A DNA stretch of 38,276 nucleotides from Eubacteriales bacterium (GTDB taxonomy: Bacteria > Bacillota > Clostridia > Lachnospirales > Lachnospiraceae), in assembly GCA_030539055.1 (NCBI GenBank), contig JAUNSV010000006.1, forward strand, positions 36,173 to 74,448, written 5' to 3'. Shown here piece by piece: positions 1 to 8,975 of the stretch (its first letter is position 1; every line of letters begins with the position of its first letter). Both the position numbers and the translations under genes were made by a program. The notes under the pieces are model-generated. The model worked only from the letters and a program-made list of their open reading frames with translations, had not been told where the DNA came from and searched no databases.

Positions 1-53
1 CAAAAAAATACAGACATCTATTTGAATTTAATATTTAAAATAAAATTTTAAAA

Positions 54-3000
54 ATGTATAACATATTAAAAAATTCCATAGAGTATGATAATATTATAAA
101 TTCCTTAAACGATGGTTTAAGGAATATTTTTGTTGGTAATTTAACAGATTCGTCTTTAATACATTTTATTTCTACATTTAGCGAAAAGAAAAAAGTAATA
201 ATTACATCAAACGAATACAAAGCAAAAGAAATATACAATGATTTGTTATTTTATGATACAAATTCATTAATATATCCTGAAAAAGATTTACTTTTTGGAA
301 ATGCAAATGTTGTAAGTAAGGACTTAAGCAAGTCAAGGACAGAAGTAATATATGATATTATAAATAATACAAATTCTACAACTATTTTTACAATTTCCTC
401 TTTAATGGAAAAAATAGAAAAAAAAGAATCGTACATTGATGATATTTTAAAATTAAAAATAAAACAAGAAATAAGTTTTGATAAATTAATATCTATATTT
501 ACAAAATTACAATATGAAAGAGTAAGTGAAGTAGATGATTATGGCGATTTTTCTATAAAAGGTGGTATTATAGATATTTTCCCATACACTTATAATGACC
601 CTATAAGAATATTGTTTGATAATGATGAAATAGAAAGTATTTCATTTTATAATATACAAACAAAAAGAACAACTAAAAAGACAGAAGAAGTTACAATTAA
701 TCCTTTAGTAAAAAACAATAATAAAGAATCAAATATTTTATCTTATTTTGATAAAGATACTTATTTTTTTATAGTTGATCATAATTCTATTAAAGAAAAA
801 GGCAAGATAATAGAAGAAATGGTTTTTGAAAATAAAATAAAAAGAGAAAATGAAAATTTAAATGAAGAAATATATTATATAGATGATATATTGCCACTCC
901 ATAAAATTTTTATAGAACTAGAAGATTTTATATGTATAAATTTGCAAGTATTAGATAATAATATTGATATTTTTCCTATAAAAAGCTCTTCACCATCATT
1001 TATAAAAAGTGATTATGATGCAATAATAAATGAATTAAGAAGACTTTTAAATGATGGATATAAAGGTATTATTGTATTAAATTCTCATACAAAAGCAGAA
1101 AGATTAAAAGAAGATTTAAATGAAAAAAATATACATACTATTATTAAAGACAAAAATAGTGAATTTGATGAAAATACTATTACTCTCACTTTTGGAAATT
1201 TAAAAAAAGGTTTTTTGTATGATAATGCAAAATTTTTTATTTTTTCTGAAAATGATTTATTTAATATAAATGTTGAAAAGAAAAAAAAGTATAATAAATT
1301 CAAGGAAGATGAAAATTTAGTAAAAATAAATAAATTATCGAATTTAAAATTAGGAGATTATATAGTACATGAATCATATGGAATAGGCATATATAAAGGA
1401 ACAAAATCACTTAAGCAAAACAATATTACTACAGAGTATATAGTTATAGAATATGCAGATAATGGAATTTTATATATACCTTGTACAAATATGGATGTAG
1501 TTATGAAATATGCTTCTATAGAAGCAAAAAGACCACATATAAATAAATTAAATTCTTATGAATGGAAAAGAACAAAACAAAAAGTAAAACAAGAAGTAAT
1601 GGATATGGCAAAAGAATTAATAGAATTATATGCAAGTAGATTAAATAATAAAGGATATGAATTTTCTAAAGATAATATCTGGCAAAAAGAATTTGAAGAA
1701 ACTTTTCCATATGAAGAGACACTAGACCAAACTAAAGCAATAATTTCTACAAAAAGAGATATGGAAGATAGTAAATGTATGGACAGACTTATTTGTGGCG
1801 ATGTAGGTTTTGGAAAAACAGAAGTTGCATTAAGAGCATCATTTAAAGCAATTCAAGATTCAAAACAAGTTGCATTTATGGTACCAACAACAATACTATG
1901 TCAACAGCATTACAATACATTTAAAGATAGAATGTCATCATTTCCTATCAAAGTGGATTATTTATCACGGTTCAAAACAAAAAAAGAAAATAATGAAACT
2001 ATTGAAAAAATAAAAGATGGCAGTATAGATATAATCATTGGCACTCATAGATTATTATCTAGCGATGTAAAATTTAAGGATTTAGGATTGCTAATTATAG
2101 ATGAAGAACAACGATTTGGAGTATCGCATAAAGAAAAAATAAAAAAAATCAAATCGAATGTTGATGTATTAACTCTATCTGCAACTCCGATTCCAAGGAC
2201 TTTGAGTATGTCTCTTTCTGGCATAAGAGATATGTCTCTTCTTACAGAAGCACCACCAGAAAGAGTACCAATACAAACTTATGTATTAGAATATAATGAT
2301 GAATTGATTAGAGAAGCAATAGAGAGAGAAATAAATAGAAATGGGCAAGTGTTTTTTGTACACAATAGAATAAGTGATATTTATGAAATAAGTAGAAAGT
2401 TAGAAAAAATAGTTCCTAATGCAAAAATAGCTATAGCACATGGAAAAATGAAAGAAAATGAATTAGAAGATATAATGCAAGAATTTATAAATGGTGAGAT
2501 AAATGTTCTTGTTACTACAACTATAATAGAAACTGGTTTAGATATTCAAAATGCAAATACATTAATTGTATTAAATGCCGATAGATTTGGTATATCACAA
2601 TTATATCAACTTAGGGGAAGAATTGGTAGATCCGAAAGAGAAGCTTTTGCTTTTTTTATGTATAAAAAAGGTAAAATGCTTACAGAAGAACAAAATAAAA
2701 GGTTAAAAGCAATTAAAGAATTCACATCACTAGGCTCTGGTATAAAAATAGCTATGAGAGATTTGGAAATTAGAGGAGCAGGAAATATCTTAGGATTAAG
2801 TCAATCTGGACATATAGATGCTATTGGATATGATATGTATCATAAATTACTTGAAAATGCTATAATGTACTTAAAGATGGATAAAGAAGAAGACAAAATA
2901 AAAAGTGAATTTGATACATCAATAGAAATAGATATAGATGCATACATTCCTACATATTATGTAGAAAATGAAGAAGAAAAATTAGATTTATATAAAAAAA

Positions 3001-3362
3001 TATCAATTTGTAAAAATGATATTGACTTACAAAATATTAAAGAAGAGTTGATAGATAGATTTGGCAAATATCCAAAAGAAGTAAAAAATTTATTGTTTAT
3101 TGCAAGTCTTAAACAAAAAGCACATGAATGTTATATTACAGAATTAAAAATAAAAGATAGTTTTCTTAGTATGAAATTTTTTAAAAATGCAAATATAAAA
3201 AATGAGATGATTCCTATTTTAATAGAAAAGTATAAAGGCAATATAAGATTCGCTCAAGGAGAAGAACCAATATTAGTTTATAGGAAAAGAGTAAATGAAC
3301 AAGTGAGTATAGAATATAATATAGATTTATGTGAAAAAATTTTTGAATTAATAAAAAAATAA
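54..3362 (+). CDS. mfd: Transcription-repair coupling factor Mfd
   Basis: An 1102-residue SF2 translocase that removes RNA polymerase stalled at DNA lesions and recruits UvrA for strand-specific excision repair. The N-terminal third is the UvrB-homology region. A CarD-like RNA polymerase interaction domain starts near residue 425 (LGDYIVHESYGIGIYKG). The helicase core has Walker A GDVGFGKTE at about 582-590 and the DEEQ box at 683-686, and the C-terminal TRCF domain follows. The length is slightly below the usual 1150-1180. The ATG start has no visible Shine-Dalgarno sequence, but no better in-frame start exists in the window. It heads the conserved order mfd-hup-rqcP-divIC. Confidence 0.97.
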   Translation: MYNILKNSIEYDNIINSLNDGLRNIFVGNLTDSSLIHFISTFSEKKKVIITSNEYKAKEIYNDLLFYDTNSLIYPEKDLLFGNANVVSKDLSKSRTEVIYDIINNTNSTTIFTISSLMEKIEKKESYIDDILKLKIKQEISFDKLISIFTKLQYERVSEVDDYGDFSIKGGIIDIFPYTYNDPIRILFDNDEIESISFYNIQTKRTTKKTEEVTINPLVKNNNKESNILSYFDKDTYFFIVDHNSIKEKGKIIEEMVFENKIKRENENLNEEIYYIDDILPLHKIFIELEDFICINLQVLDNNIDIFPIKSSSPSFIKSDYDAIINELRRLLNDGYKGIIVLNSHTKAERLKEDLNEKNIHTIIKDKNSEFDENTITLTFGNLKKGFLYDNAKFFIFSENDLFNINVEKKKKYNKFKEDENLVKINKLSNLKLGDYIVHESYGIGIYKGTKSLKQNNITTEYIVIEYADNGILYIPCTNMDVVMKYASIEAKRPHINKLNSYEWKRTKQKVKQEVMDMAKELIELYASRLNNKGYEFSKDNIWQKEFEETFPYEETLDQTKAIISTKRDMEDSKCMDRLICGDVGFGKTEVALRASFKAIQDSKQVAFMVPTTILCQQHYNTFKDRMSSFPIKVDYLSRFKTKKENNETIEKIKDGSIDIIIGTHRLLSSDVKFKDLGLLIIDEEQRFGVSHKEKIKKIKSNVDVLTLSATPIPRTLSMSLSGIRDMSLLTEAPPERVPIQTYVLEYNDELIREAIEREINRNGQVFFVHNRISDIYEISRKLEKIVPNAKIAIAHGKMKENELEDIMQEFINGEINVLVTTTIIETGLDIQNANTLIVLNADRFGISQLYQLRGRIGRSEREAFAFFMYKKGKMLTEEQNKRLKAIKEFTSLGSGIKIAMRDLEIRGAGNILGLSQSGHIDAIGYDMYHKLLENAIMYLKMDKEEDKIKSEFDTSIEIDIDAYIPTYYVENEEEKLDLYKKISICKNDIDLQNIKEELIDRFGKYPKEVKNLLFIASLKQKAHECYITELKIKDSFLSMKFFKNANIKNEMIPILIEKYKGNIRFAQGEEPILVYRKRVNEQVSIEYNIDLCEKIFELIKK

Positions 3363-3392
3363 TGATTTTAAGGCATTTTTAGTAATTTTTCC

Positions 3393-3420
3393 TTGACAAA
3401 TCTCTAAAAATGTATAAAAT
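3393..3420 (+). promoter_or_regulatory. Sigma-A type promoter of hup
   Basis: TTGACA at 3393-3398 and TAAAAT at 3415-3420 are separated by 16 bp in the mfd-hup gap. The perfect -35 box suggests strong expression, as expected for an abundant nucleoid protein, and separates hup from mfd transcription. Confidence 0.7.
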
Positions 3421-3445
3421 ACTATATGTAATAAAAAAAATTCAT

Positions 3446-3460
3446 ACCACTAAAAGTGGT
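3446..3460 (+). promoter_or_regulatory. Perfect small hairpin in the hup 5' UTR
   Basis: ACCACT-AAA-AGTGGT is a perfect 6-bp inverted repeat ending 3 nt before the AGGAGG ribosome site at 3464-3469. It may stabilise the leader or tune ribosome access. The function is inferred only. Confidence 0.45.
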
Positions 3461-3473
3461 TTTAGGAGGAAAA

Positions 3474-3746
3474 ATGAACAAGGCTGAATTAGTAGCAAAA
3501 ATTGCTGAAACATGTGAAATGACAAAAAAGGATGCTGAGAATGCTGTTAATGCATTTCTTGATATTGTAGAAAAACAATTAAAGAAAGGTGAAAAAGTAG
3601 CATTAGTTGGATTTGGAACATTTGATGTATCTAAAAGAAAAGCAAGAGATGGAAGAAATCCTAAAACAGGTGAATCAATGAGAATACCAGCATCAAAATC
3701 ACCAAAGTTTAAACCAGGAAAAGCATTAAAAGATGCTATAAATTAA
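3474..3746 (+). CDS. hup: HU family DNA-binding protein
   Basis: A 90-residue histone-like protein, exactly the family length, that bends and compacts DNA as a dimer. It shows the N-terminal helices ([12 protein letters not shown]) and the beta-arm segment with [18 protein letters not shown] and the [16 protein letters not shown] tail. A GTG at 3456 would add six residues, but the ATG at 3474 is chosen because AGGAGG lies just upstream at the right spacing and the protein then starts like other HU proteins. rqcP follows 11 nt downstream and is probably co-transcribed. Confidence 0.96.
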   Translation: MNKAELVAKIAETCEMTKKDAENAVNAFLDIVEKQLKKGEKVALVGFGTFDVSKRKARDGRNPKTGESMRIPASKSPKFKPGKALKDAIN

Positions 3747-3757
3747 TATAATTAAAA

Positions 3758-3976
3758 ATGCGTCTTGATAAATATTTGAAACTTGCTAGAGTAATAAAAA
3801 GAAGAACAATTGCCAATGAAATGTGCGATAAAGGAAAAGTTAGTGTAAATGGTAAAGTAGCAAAAGCATATTATGAAGTACAAATTGGCGATCAAATAGG
3901 TATAATCTTTGGTGAAAAAAATATTATTCATGAAGTGAGGGACATACCATCAAATGGGAAAAAGCAAAACAAATGA
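3758..3976 (+). CDS. rqcP: S4-domain ribosome quality control protein RqcP (YabO/Hsp15-like)
   Basis: A 72-residue protein that is almost entirely an S4 RNA-binding domain, beginning MRLDKYLKLARVIKRR and continuing with the VSVNGKVAK strand-turn. Characterised RqcP binds 50S-peptidyl-tRNA complexes and works with RqcH in adding alanine tails to stalled chains. It overlaps divIC by 23 nt, the same order as yabO-divIC in Bacillus. The yabP and yabQ sporulation genes that normally lie between them are missing here. Confidence 0.88.
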   Translation: MRLDKYLKLARVIKRRTIANEMCDKGKVSVNGKVAKAYYEVQIGDQIGIIFGEKNIIHEVRDIPSNGKKQNK

Positions 3977-4259
3977 AAAAAAATTAATTACATCAAGATT
4001 AATAATTATTATTATGACAATGATGATTTTATTTGTTGCAACTGTTATGTCCGATAAATATAAAACTTTATTAAATAAAAGAAATGAATTTGATCAAAAA
4101 ATTAATTCACTTCAAGAAAAAATAGATTATGAATCTAAAAGATCAGAAGAGCTTGCTTCCCAAAAAGATTATACTAAAACAAAAGAATATCTTGAAAAAC
4201 TAGCAAGAGAGCGAATAGGACTAATTGCAGATGATGAGATATTAATTATACCAAAATAA
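3954..4259 (+). CDS. divIC: Septum formation initiator, FtsL/DivIC family
   Basis: A 101-residue bitopic membrane protein with a short basic cytoplasmic N-terminus, one transmembrane segment at about residues 15-33, and a coiled coil at about 38-75. This is the DivIC architecture that links FtsL and DivIB in the divisome. The C-terminal part (ARERIGLIADDEILIIPK) matches the conserved end of the family. The start overlaps rqcP, implying translational coupling. The stop codon runs straight into the terminator. Confidence 0.85.
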   Translation: MGKSKTNEKKLITSRLIIIIMTMMILFVATVMSDKYKTLLNKRNEFDQKINSLQEKIDYESKRSEELASQKDYTKTKEYLEKLARERIGLIADDEILIIPK

Positions 4260-4285
4260 AAATCGACCTTAGGGTTGATTTTTTT
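4258..4285 (+). repeat. 28-nt direct repeat, left copy
   Basis: Identical over 28 nt to positions 11150-11177: five A, a 16-nt core TCGACCTTAGGGTTGA, and seven T. The core is a terminator stem. The two copies bracket 6.86 kb of toxin and defence genes. Confidence 0.8.
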
Positions 4286-4286
4286 T
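4261..4286 (+). terminator. Rho-independent terminator of the hup-rqcP-divIC operon
   Basis: AATCGACC-TTAG-GGTTGATT forms an 8-bp stem with one G-T pair, followed by a run of T. It lies 1 nt after the divIC stop. Confidence 0.88.
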
Positions 4287-4326
4287 AAAAAAAAAATCAC
4301 ATATTATTAAAAAATATGTATTCATA

Positions 4327-4355
4327 TTGACAATTCTTGTCCCATATGTTATAAT
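4327..4355 (+). promoter_or_regulatory. Near-consensus promoter of the ietA-ietS pair
   Basis: TTGACA at 4327-4332 and TATAAT at 4350-4355 with exactly 17 bp between, plus a TGT extended -10 element at 4347-4349. The first gene follows with a purine-rich ribosome site. This is one of the strongest promoters in the window. Confidence 0.82.
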
Positions 4356-4373
4356 TCAAATAAGAGGTGAGAA

Positions 4374-5408
4374 ATGAAAGTAAAAAGCATCATAAATTTA
4401 ATAAAATGCCATTCTGAAAAAAATGAATTGGGATTTAAAAATGAAGTATATGATATTGCAAAAGATTTTAATGAAAAAGGTGATGATCAAATAGCAGAAT
4501 ATCTCATTTCACTTGTTTCTGGTGTCACTAATTTTGTTCCTCAAAGTTATAATGAAAATTCAGAATTTTTAAAAAAAATTGAAATAGATAACGGAAACTT
4601 ATGGTTGCCAGATATTATTAAAAATGACATATTAGGCATAGTTAATGCTATTAGTAGAAATATAGGTGTTAATAAATTCTTGTTTGAGGGAAAACCAGGG
4701 ACTGGAAAAACTGAAGCAAGCAAACAAATCGCAAGAATTTTGGATAGGGATTTATATATAGTAAATTTTTCAAATATAATTGATAGCAAGCTTGGAGAAA
4801 CACAAAAAAATATCGATAAATTATTTGATGAAATTAATAATTTAAAAAGCAAAGAAAAAGATTTGATATTATTTGATGAAATAGATGCACTTGCATTAAA
4901 TAGAATCAATAATAATGATTTACGAGAAATGGGAAGAGCTACATCAACTTTACTTAAACAACTTGATATTTTAAATGAAAAAATAATTATTATTGCTACG
5001 ACAAATTTATATAAAAATTTAGATTATGCTTTAAAAAGAAGATTTGATTTTACTATTAATTTTGATAGATATTCAAAAGAAGATATGCTTAATGTGTGTG
5101 AAAATATTACAAACGCTTTTTTAAATAAATTCAAAATTAAAACTCATGAAAAGAGAATAGTGAGAAAAATAATATCTTTGATGGATGATATAAAATCTCC
5201 AGGGGAGATGAAAAATGCAATAAGAACTTCCATTGCTTTTAGTTCAATAGATGACTCAGATGATTATTTAAGAAAATTATATACAATATTATTGAAAAAG
5301 GAAATAAAAGACATAAAAATATTACAAGATGAGGGATTTACAGTAAGAGAAATAGCAATACTTACGAATACATCAAAAAGTACAGTTAGTAGAGGAATAA
5401 GCAAATGA
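4374..5408 (+). CDS. ietA: AAA ATPase, IetA-like component of an anti-phage pair
   Basis: A 344-residue single-domain AAA+ ATPase. Walker A is GKPGTGKT at 106-113, Walker B has the acidic pair at 168-169 (LILFDEIDAL), sensor 1 is ATTNL, and a following RRFDF carries the arginine-finger candidates. The last ~25 residues look like a small helix-turn-helix (GFTVREIAILTNTSKSTVS), suggesting DNA contact or autoregulation. Its stop overlaps the subtilase start by 4 nt (ATGA). From memory, AAA ATPase plus subtilase is the IetAS pair, first described as a Ti-plasmid stability locus and later validated against phage. The assignment rests on architecture and pairing; the exact role is inferred. Confidence 0.8.
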   Translation: MKVKSIINLIKCHSEKNELGFKNEVYDIAKDFNEKGDDQIAEYLISLVSGVTNFVPQSYNENSEFLKKIEIDNGNLWLPDIIKNDILGIVNAISRNIGVNKFLFEGKPGTGKTEASKQIARILDRDLYIVNFSNIIDSKLGETQKNIDKLFDEINNLKSKEKDLILFDEIDALALNRINNNDLREMGRATSTLLKQLDILNEKIIIIATTNLYKNLDYALKRRFDFTINFDRYSKEDMLNVCENITNAFLNKFKIKTHEKRIVRKIISLMDDIKSPGEMKNAIRTSIAFSSIDDSDDYLRKLYTILLKKEIKDIKILQDEGFTVREIAILTNTSKSTVSRGISK

Positions 5409-7645
5409 ATAACATATTAAAATTATATGGAAAAATTGAAAGTAGAAAAACCCCACAAGCTTATCCTATTCCAACTTTGCCTACAAAATCTGAGGGCGTA
5501 GAATCAAAGAAAATAGAAAAATTAATAAATGAATTAGAAAAAATATATAATATTTGGGAAAAAGATACATATTTTGGTGGAGCATTAATAAGCGTACACC
5601 ATAATAGAACTATTGCAAAAAGTAATAGATTAAAAATTCTATTAAAAGAAAAAGGAAAATCAATTAATGATTGTATAAAAGGTGCAAAATATGATTATGA
5701 ACCCCTTTCTAATGGTAAAAGTAAAGTAAAGCATATATTTACATATTTTGTTGAATTAAATACTATAAAAAATACAATTAATATTTTAAATATATGTAAA
5801 AAAATAATTGATAATGATTATCAAGGCAAAATTGAAAAAAAAGATATTGATGAAATAAATAATAGTACAAAATTTAAGTATGAAAAAGAAATAAAAAAAT
5901 TCACATTTACAAATGCAGTAGTAGATATAAATTATGTAGATTATTTTGCTATTGATGAAAGAAATATAGATAACATAGAAGATGAAGAGATTATTACTTT
6001 ATATGAAACAAAAATTAATAATGACGATTTTTTGCGAGAATTGAATATTCATATAGATAGTACAAAAAAAATTAGTAATACTACATATCTACTTAAAAAA
6101 AATGAAATTGATTCTATAATAAATAGAGCTCCTTTTTTAGTAGTAATGAATGTCTCTAATATGCTTGATATTGAACCATATTATAAAGAGCAAGCAAAAA
6201 AAGAAGTACTACTTATTCCAAGCCCAAAGGATGAACCAATAATAGGTGTTATTGATACATTGTTTTATGAAGATGTATATTTTCACGAATGGGTAGATTA
6301 TAAATGTTACATTGATGATAATATTCCTAAAAATCAAGATGATTATCATCATGGAACTTGTGTATCATCTATTATTGTTGATGGACCTTCATTTAATAAA
6401 AATCTTGAAGATCATTGTGGTAGATTTAGAGTTCGTCATTTTGGAGTATCATTAGCAAAAAAGTTTAGTTCTTTTACAATACTAAAGAGCATAAGAAGAG
6501 CAGTATCAGAAAATCCAGATATAAAAGTATGGAATTTATCACTTGGTGCTAAAAAGGAAATAGAAAAAAATTTTATTTCTATTGAAGCAACTGAGATTGA
6601 TAAAATTCAAAATGACTATGATGTAATATTTATTATTTCTGGAACTAATAAAGATGATGATACAAATAAAGATATGAGAATTGGTGCACCTGCAGATTCT
6701 ATTAATTCTATTGTTGTTAATTCAGTAAAAATGAATGGGGAATCTGCGAGTTATACAAGAACTGGACCTGTTCTTTCATTTTTTTGTAAACCTGATGTTA
6801 GCTATTACGGTGGTGATAAAAATGAATTAATAAGGGTATGCTCTCCAACTGGAGAAAATTTTGTAAGGGGTACTTCTTTTGCTACACCATGGATTGCTAG
6901 AAAAGTAGCATATCTTATTTATAAGCTTGGAATGACAAGAGAAATGGCAAAAGCACTTATTATTGATTCTGCAGCATCTTGGAAGACGATTATAAATAAT
7001 ATTTATAAAAAAGGATATGGTGTAGTGCCTATAGATATTAATGAAATAATAAGTACTCCTAATGATGAAATAAAATTTATGATTTATGGAGATATTAAAG
7101 AATATGAGACATATACTTATGGTCTGCCTGTTCCTATAGTAGATAACTTTCAACCATTTTATGCAAAAGCTACTTTAGTATATTTCCCTTATTGTGAGAG
7201 AAATCAAGGTGTGGATTATACACTTACGGAACTTGATATTCATTTTGGTAGAATGAAAAACGAAAAAAATATTGTAGCTATTAATAAGAATATACAATCA
7301 GAAGAAGGTGAATATTTGTATGAAGAAGAAGCAAGAAAATTATTTAGAAAATGGGACAATGTAAAACATATTGGTGAAGAATTAAAAGATAGAAGAAAAC
7401 CTAAGAAAGCATATGGTATAGGATTATGGGGCATAAGCATTAAATGTAAAGAAAGACTAGATAAGAAGAAAGGCGAGGGTATGCACTATGGCATAATTAT
7501 TACACTAAAAGAAATGAATGGAAAAAATCGTATAAATGAATTCAAGAATTTGTGCTTATCAAGAGGTTGGCTTGTGACAGAACTTGATGTAAAAAATCAA
7601 ATTGAAATATATAATAAATTAGAAGATGAAATAGAACTTGAATAA
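5405..7645 (+). CDS. ietS: Subtilisin-like (S8) serine protease, IetS-like
   Basis: A 746-residue intracellular-type protein with no signal peptide. The first ~275 residues match nothing I recognise. The subtilase domain has all catalytic elements: Asp284 (IGVIDT), His316 (HHGTCVSS), an oxyanion Asn candidate at 415 (SGTNKDD) and Ser491 (GTSFATPW). A C-terminal ~200-residue extension of mixed strands and charged helices follows. The lack of secretion signals and tight coupling to the AAA ATPase favour a cytosolic protease controlled by the ATPase. This fits IetAS, where the protease is thought to be the effector. The intact triad suggests an active enzyme. Confidence 0.85.
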   Translation: MNNILKLYGKIESRKTPQAYPIPTLPTKSEGVESKKIEKLINELEKIYNIWEKDTYFGGALISVHHNRTIAKSNRLKILLKEKGKSINDCIKGAKYDYEPLSNGKSKVKHIFTYFVELNTIKNTINILNICKKIIDNDYQGKIEKKDIDEINNSTKFKYEKEIKKFTFTNAVVDINYVDYFAIDERNIDNIEDEEIITLYETKINNDDFLRELNIHIDSTKKISNTTYLLKKNEIDSIINRAPFLVVMNVSNMLDIEPYYKEQAKKEVLLIPSPKDEPIIGVIDTLFYEDVYFHEWVDYKCYIDDNIPKNQDDYHHGTCVSSIIVDGPSFNKNLEDHCGRFRVRHFGVSLAKKFSSFTILKSIRRAVSENPDIKVWNLSLGAKKEIEKNFISIEATEIDKIQNDYDVIFIISGTNKDDDTNKDMRIGAPADSINSIVVNSVKMNGESASYTRTGPVLSFFCKPDVSYYGGDKNELIRVCSPTGENFVRGTSFATPWIARKVAYLIYKLGMTREMAKALIIDSAASWKTIINNIYKKGYGVVPIDINEIISTPNDEIKFMIYGDIKEYETYTYGLPVPIVDNFQPFYAKATLVYFPYCERNQGVDYTLTELDIHFGRMKNEKNIVAINKNIQSEEGEYLYEEEARKLFRKWDNVKHIGEELKDRRKPKKAYGIGLWGISIKCKERLDKKKGEGMHYGIIITLKEMNGKNRINEFKNLCLSRGWLVTELDVKNQIEIYNKLEDEIELE

Positions 7646-7712
7646 TAGAAGAATATTTATTAAATATAATTGAATTATAAATGAGTAAGTTATTATGAAT
7701 AATTCATTATTA

Positions 7713-7925
7713 TATAATTTTTAAAAAAGGAGGTAATAAATATGTTATGAATTTTATTAAAAAAATAAAGACTCATAATTTACTACTAGTATAGTAAAAA
7801 AGAGTCTTCACTCGGATATGCATAAATGCACACCTTTCATTCAATGTCATTGTAGCATATCCTTAGCAATATATCAATTATTATTTTGATATACTGAATG
7901 TTTTTGCTTCAGCAGGGAGTTTATA
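7713..7925 (+). promoter_or_regulatory. Structured leader with mini-ORF before the DUF4417 gene
   Basis: TATAAT at 7713-7718 could start a transcript that has AGGAGGT at 7728-7734 and ATG TTA TGA at 7742, a two-codon ORF whose stop overlaps an ATG at 7747. That second ATG opens a 15-codon ORF (MNFIKKIKTHNLLLV, stop at 7792). Three hairpins follow. The first pairs 7768-7774 with 7802-7808 and, inside, 7779-7785 with 7792-7798. The second pairs 7814-7821 with 7855-7862. The third pairs 7870-7877 with 7886-7893. The ribosome site of the next gene lies after them. This resembles a leader-peptide attenuation region; a small RNA is the alternative. Confidence 0.5.
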
Positions 7926-8963
7926 ATGACAAAATTAAACAATACCCGTTCGGGGTGTAGAGATGTATTTCATGCATTTTTAGTAAAAAATGCAACTTAT
8001 GATGGAGTAGATGAAATACCTATTATTAAAAAAGTAAATGTTGTTCCAAAAAAATTAATTTCATTTATTGAAGCATTAAAAAGTAAAAGTTACGAAAGAT
8101 TTATACATTTTTATATTGATGATTTCCAATTCGAGAGAATATGGAATCATACTAACAAATATTTGAATCTAATTAAAAAATTTGATGGAGTAATATTACC
8201 TGATTTTTGTGTATATAGAGATATGCCACTTGTAATGCAAAAGTGGAATATATATAGAAGTAGAGCAATAGGCAATTTTCTTCAATCAAATGGAATAAAA
8301 GTTATACCAAATATTCGCTATGGAGATGAACGGACATATGATATTGCTTGTGCTGGCGTATCTAAGAATTCTATTATAGCTATTGGAACTAATGGTTGTA
8401 TAAAAGATAAGATAGATAGAAAATTTACTGATGATGGATTTGAAATAGTAATACAAAAGTTGTCACCAAAAGTTGTAATAATCTATGGTGGATTTGGTAT
8501 TACAAAAGGATTTATAAATGCTATTGCGTTAGCAGCAACACTTGTTAATTCTGAACGAATAAGTGAGAGATTACATATCTATTCAAAAAATATTACCGAA
8601 GAAAAAGGATATTATGACATAGTAATTCACGGAAAAGTCGATTCTTGTTTATTTTATCACCCCGATAAAGATACCAATAAACGAGAAGGGAATTTGAAAG
8701 GATGGGCTGATATAAGTCATAGAACAATAAGCAAATATTTAAAAAGTAAAAAAGACTATAAAGGTGAAGCAATTAGATTAATATCATATAGTACGGGGAA
8801 AATAAACAATGGAGTCGCACAAAATTTAGCAAATAAATTGAATGTAACAGTAAAGGCTCCAAACGATATTATATGGATTAAACCAAGTGGAAAAATAGTC
8901 ATAGGAAAAAATAGTTTTTCAAATACAGGTCATTGGCGAATATACAAACCAGTAAAAAAATAG
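7926..8963 (+). CDS. DUF4417 protein with C-terminal caspase-like domain, active-site Cys replaced
   Basis: 345 residues in two parts. Residues ~15-200 are DUF4417, a family common on phages and mobile elements and of unknown function (FDGVILPDFCVYRDMPL, GDERTYDIACAG). Residues ~225-345 resemble the clan-CD, caspase-like domain at the ends of polymorphic toxins. The His-Gly motif is at 235-236 (DIVIHGK). The usual LISC-x-TG motif reads LISYSTG, so Tyr288 replaces the nucleophile. The downstream AQNLANKL, APND and NTGHW blocks are conserved. A single G-to-A change would convert TGT to TAT. It precedes an immunity-like gene. An inactivated toxin or a binding-only domain are the two readings. 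Confidence 0.65.
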   Translation: MTKLNNTRSGCRDVFHAFLVKNATYDGVDEIPIIKKVNVVPKKLISFIEALKSKSYERFIHFYIDDFQFERIWNHTNKYLNLIKKFDGVILPDFCVYRDMPLVMQKWNIYRSRAIGNFLQSNGIKVIPNIRYGDERTYDIACAGVSKNSIIAIGTNGCIKDKIDRKFTDDGFEIVIQKLSPKVVIIYGGFGITKGFINAIALAATLVNSERISERLHIYSKNITEEKGYYDIVIHGKVDSCLFYHPDKDTNKREGNLKGWADISHRTISKYLKSKKDYKGEAIRLISYSTGKINNGVAQNLANKLNVTVKAPNDIIWIKPSGKIVIGKNSFSNTGHWRIYKPVKK

Positions 8964-8975
8964 ATGGAGGAAAAT

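Noticed and set aside
4299-4319. Inverted repeat ACATATT/AATATGT as an operator for ietA
   Set aside because: It is AT-only, 7 bp, and lies before the -35 box; expected by chance in such DNA.
4547-4909. 120-codon minus-strand frame
   Set aside because: It lies opposite the Walker A and B coding region of the AAA ATPase.
7700-7925. Insertion sequence end or origin
   Set aside because: Hairpins are present but there is no transposase, target duplication or iteron set nearby.
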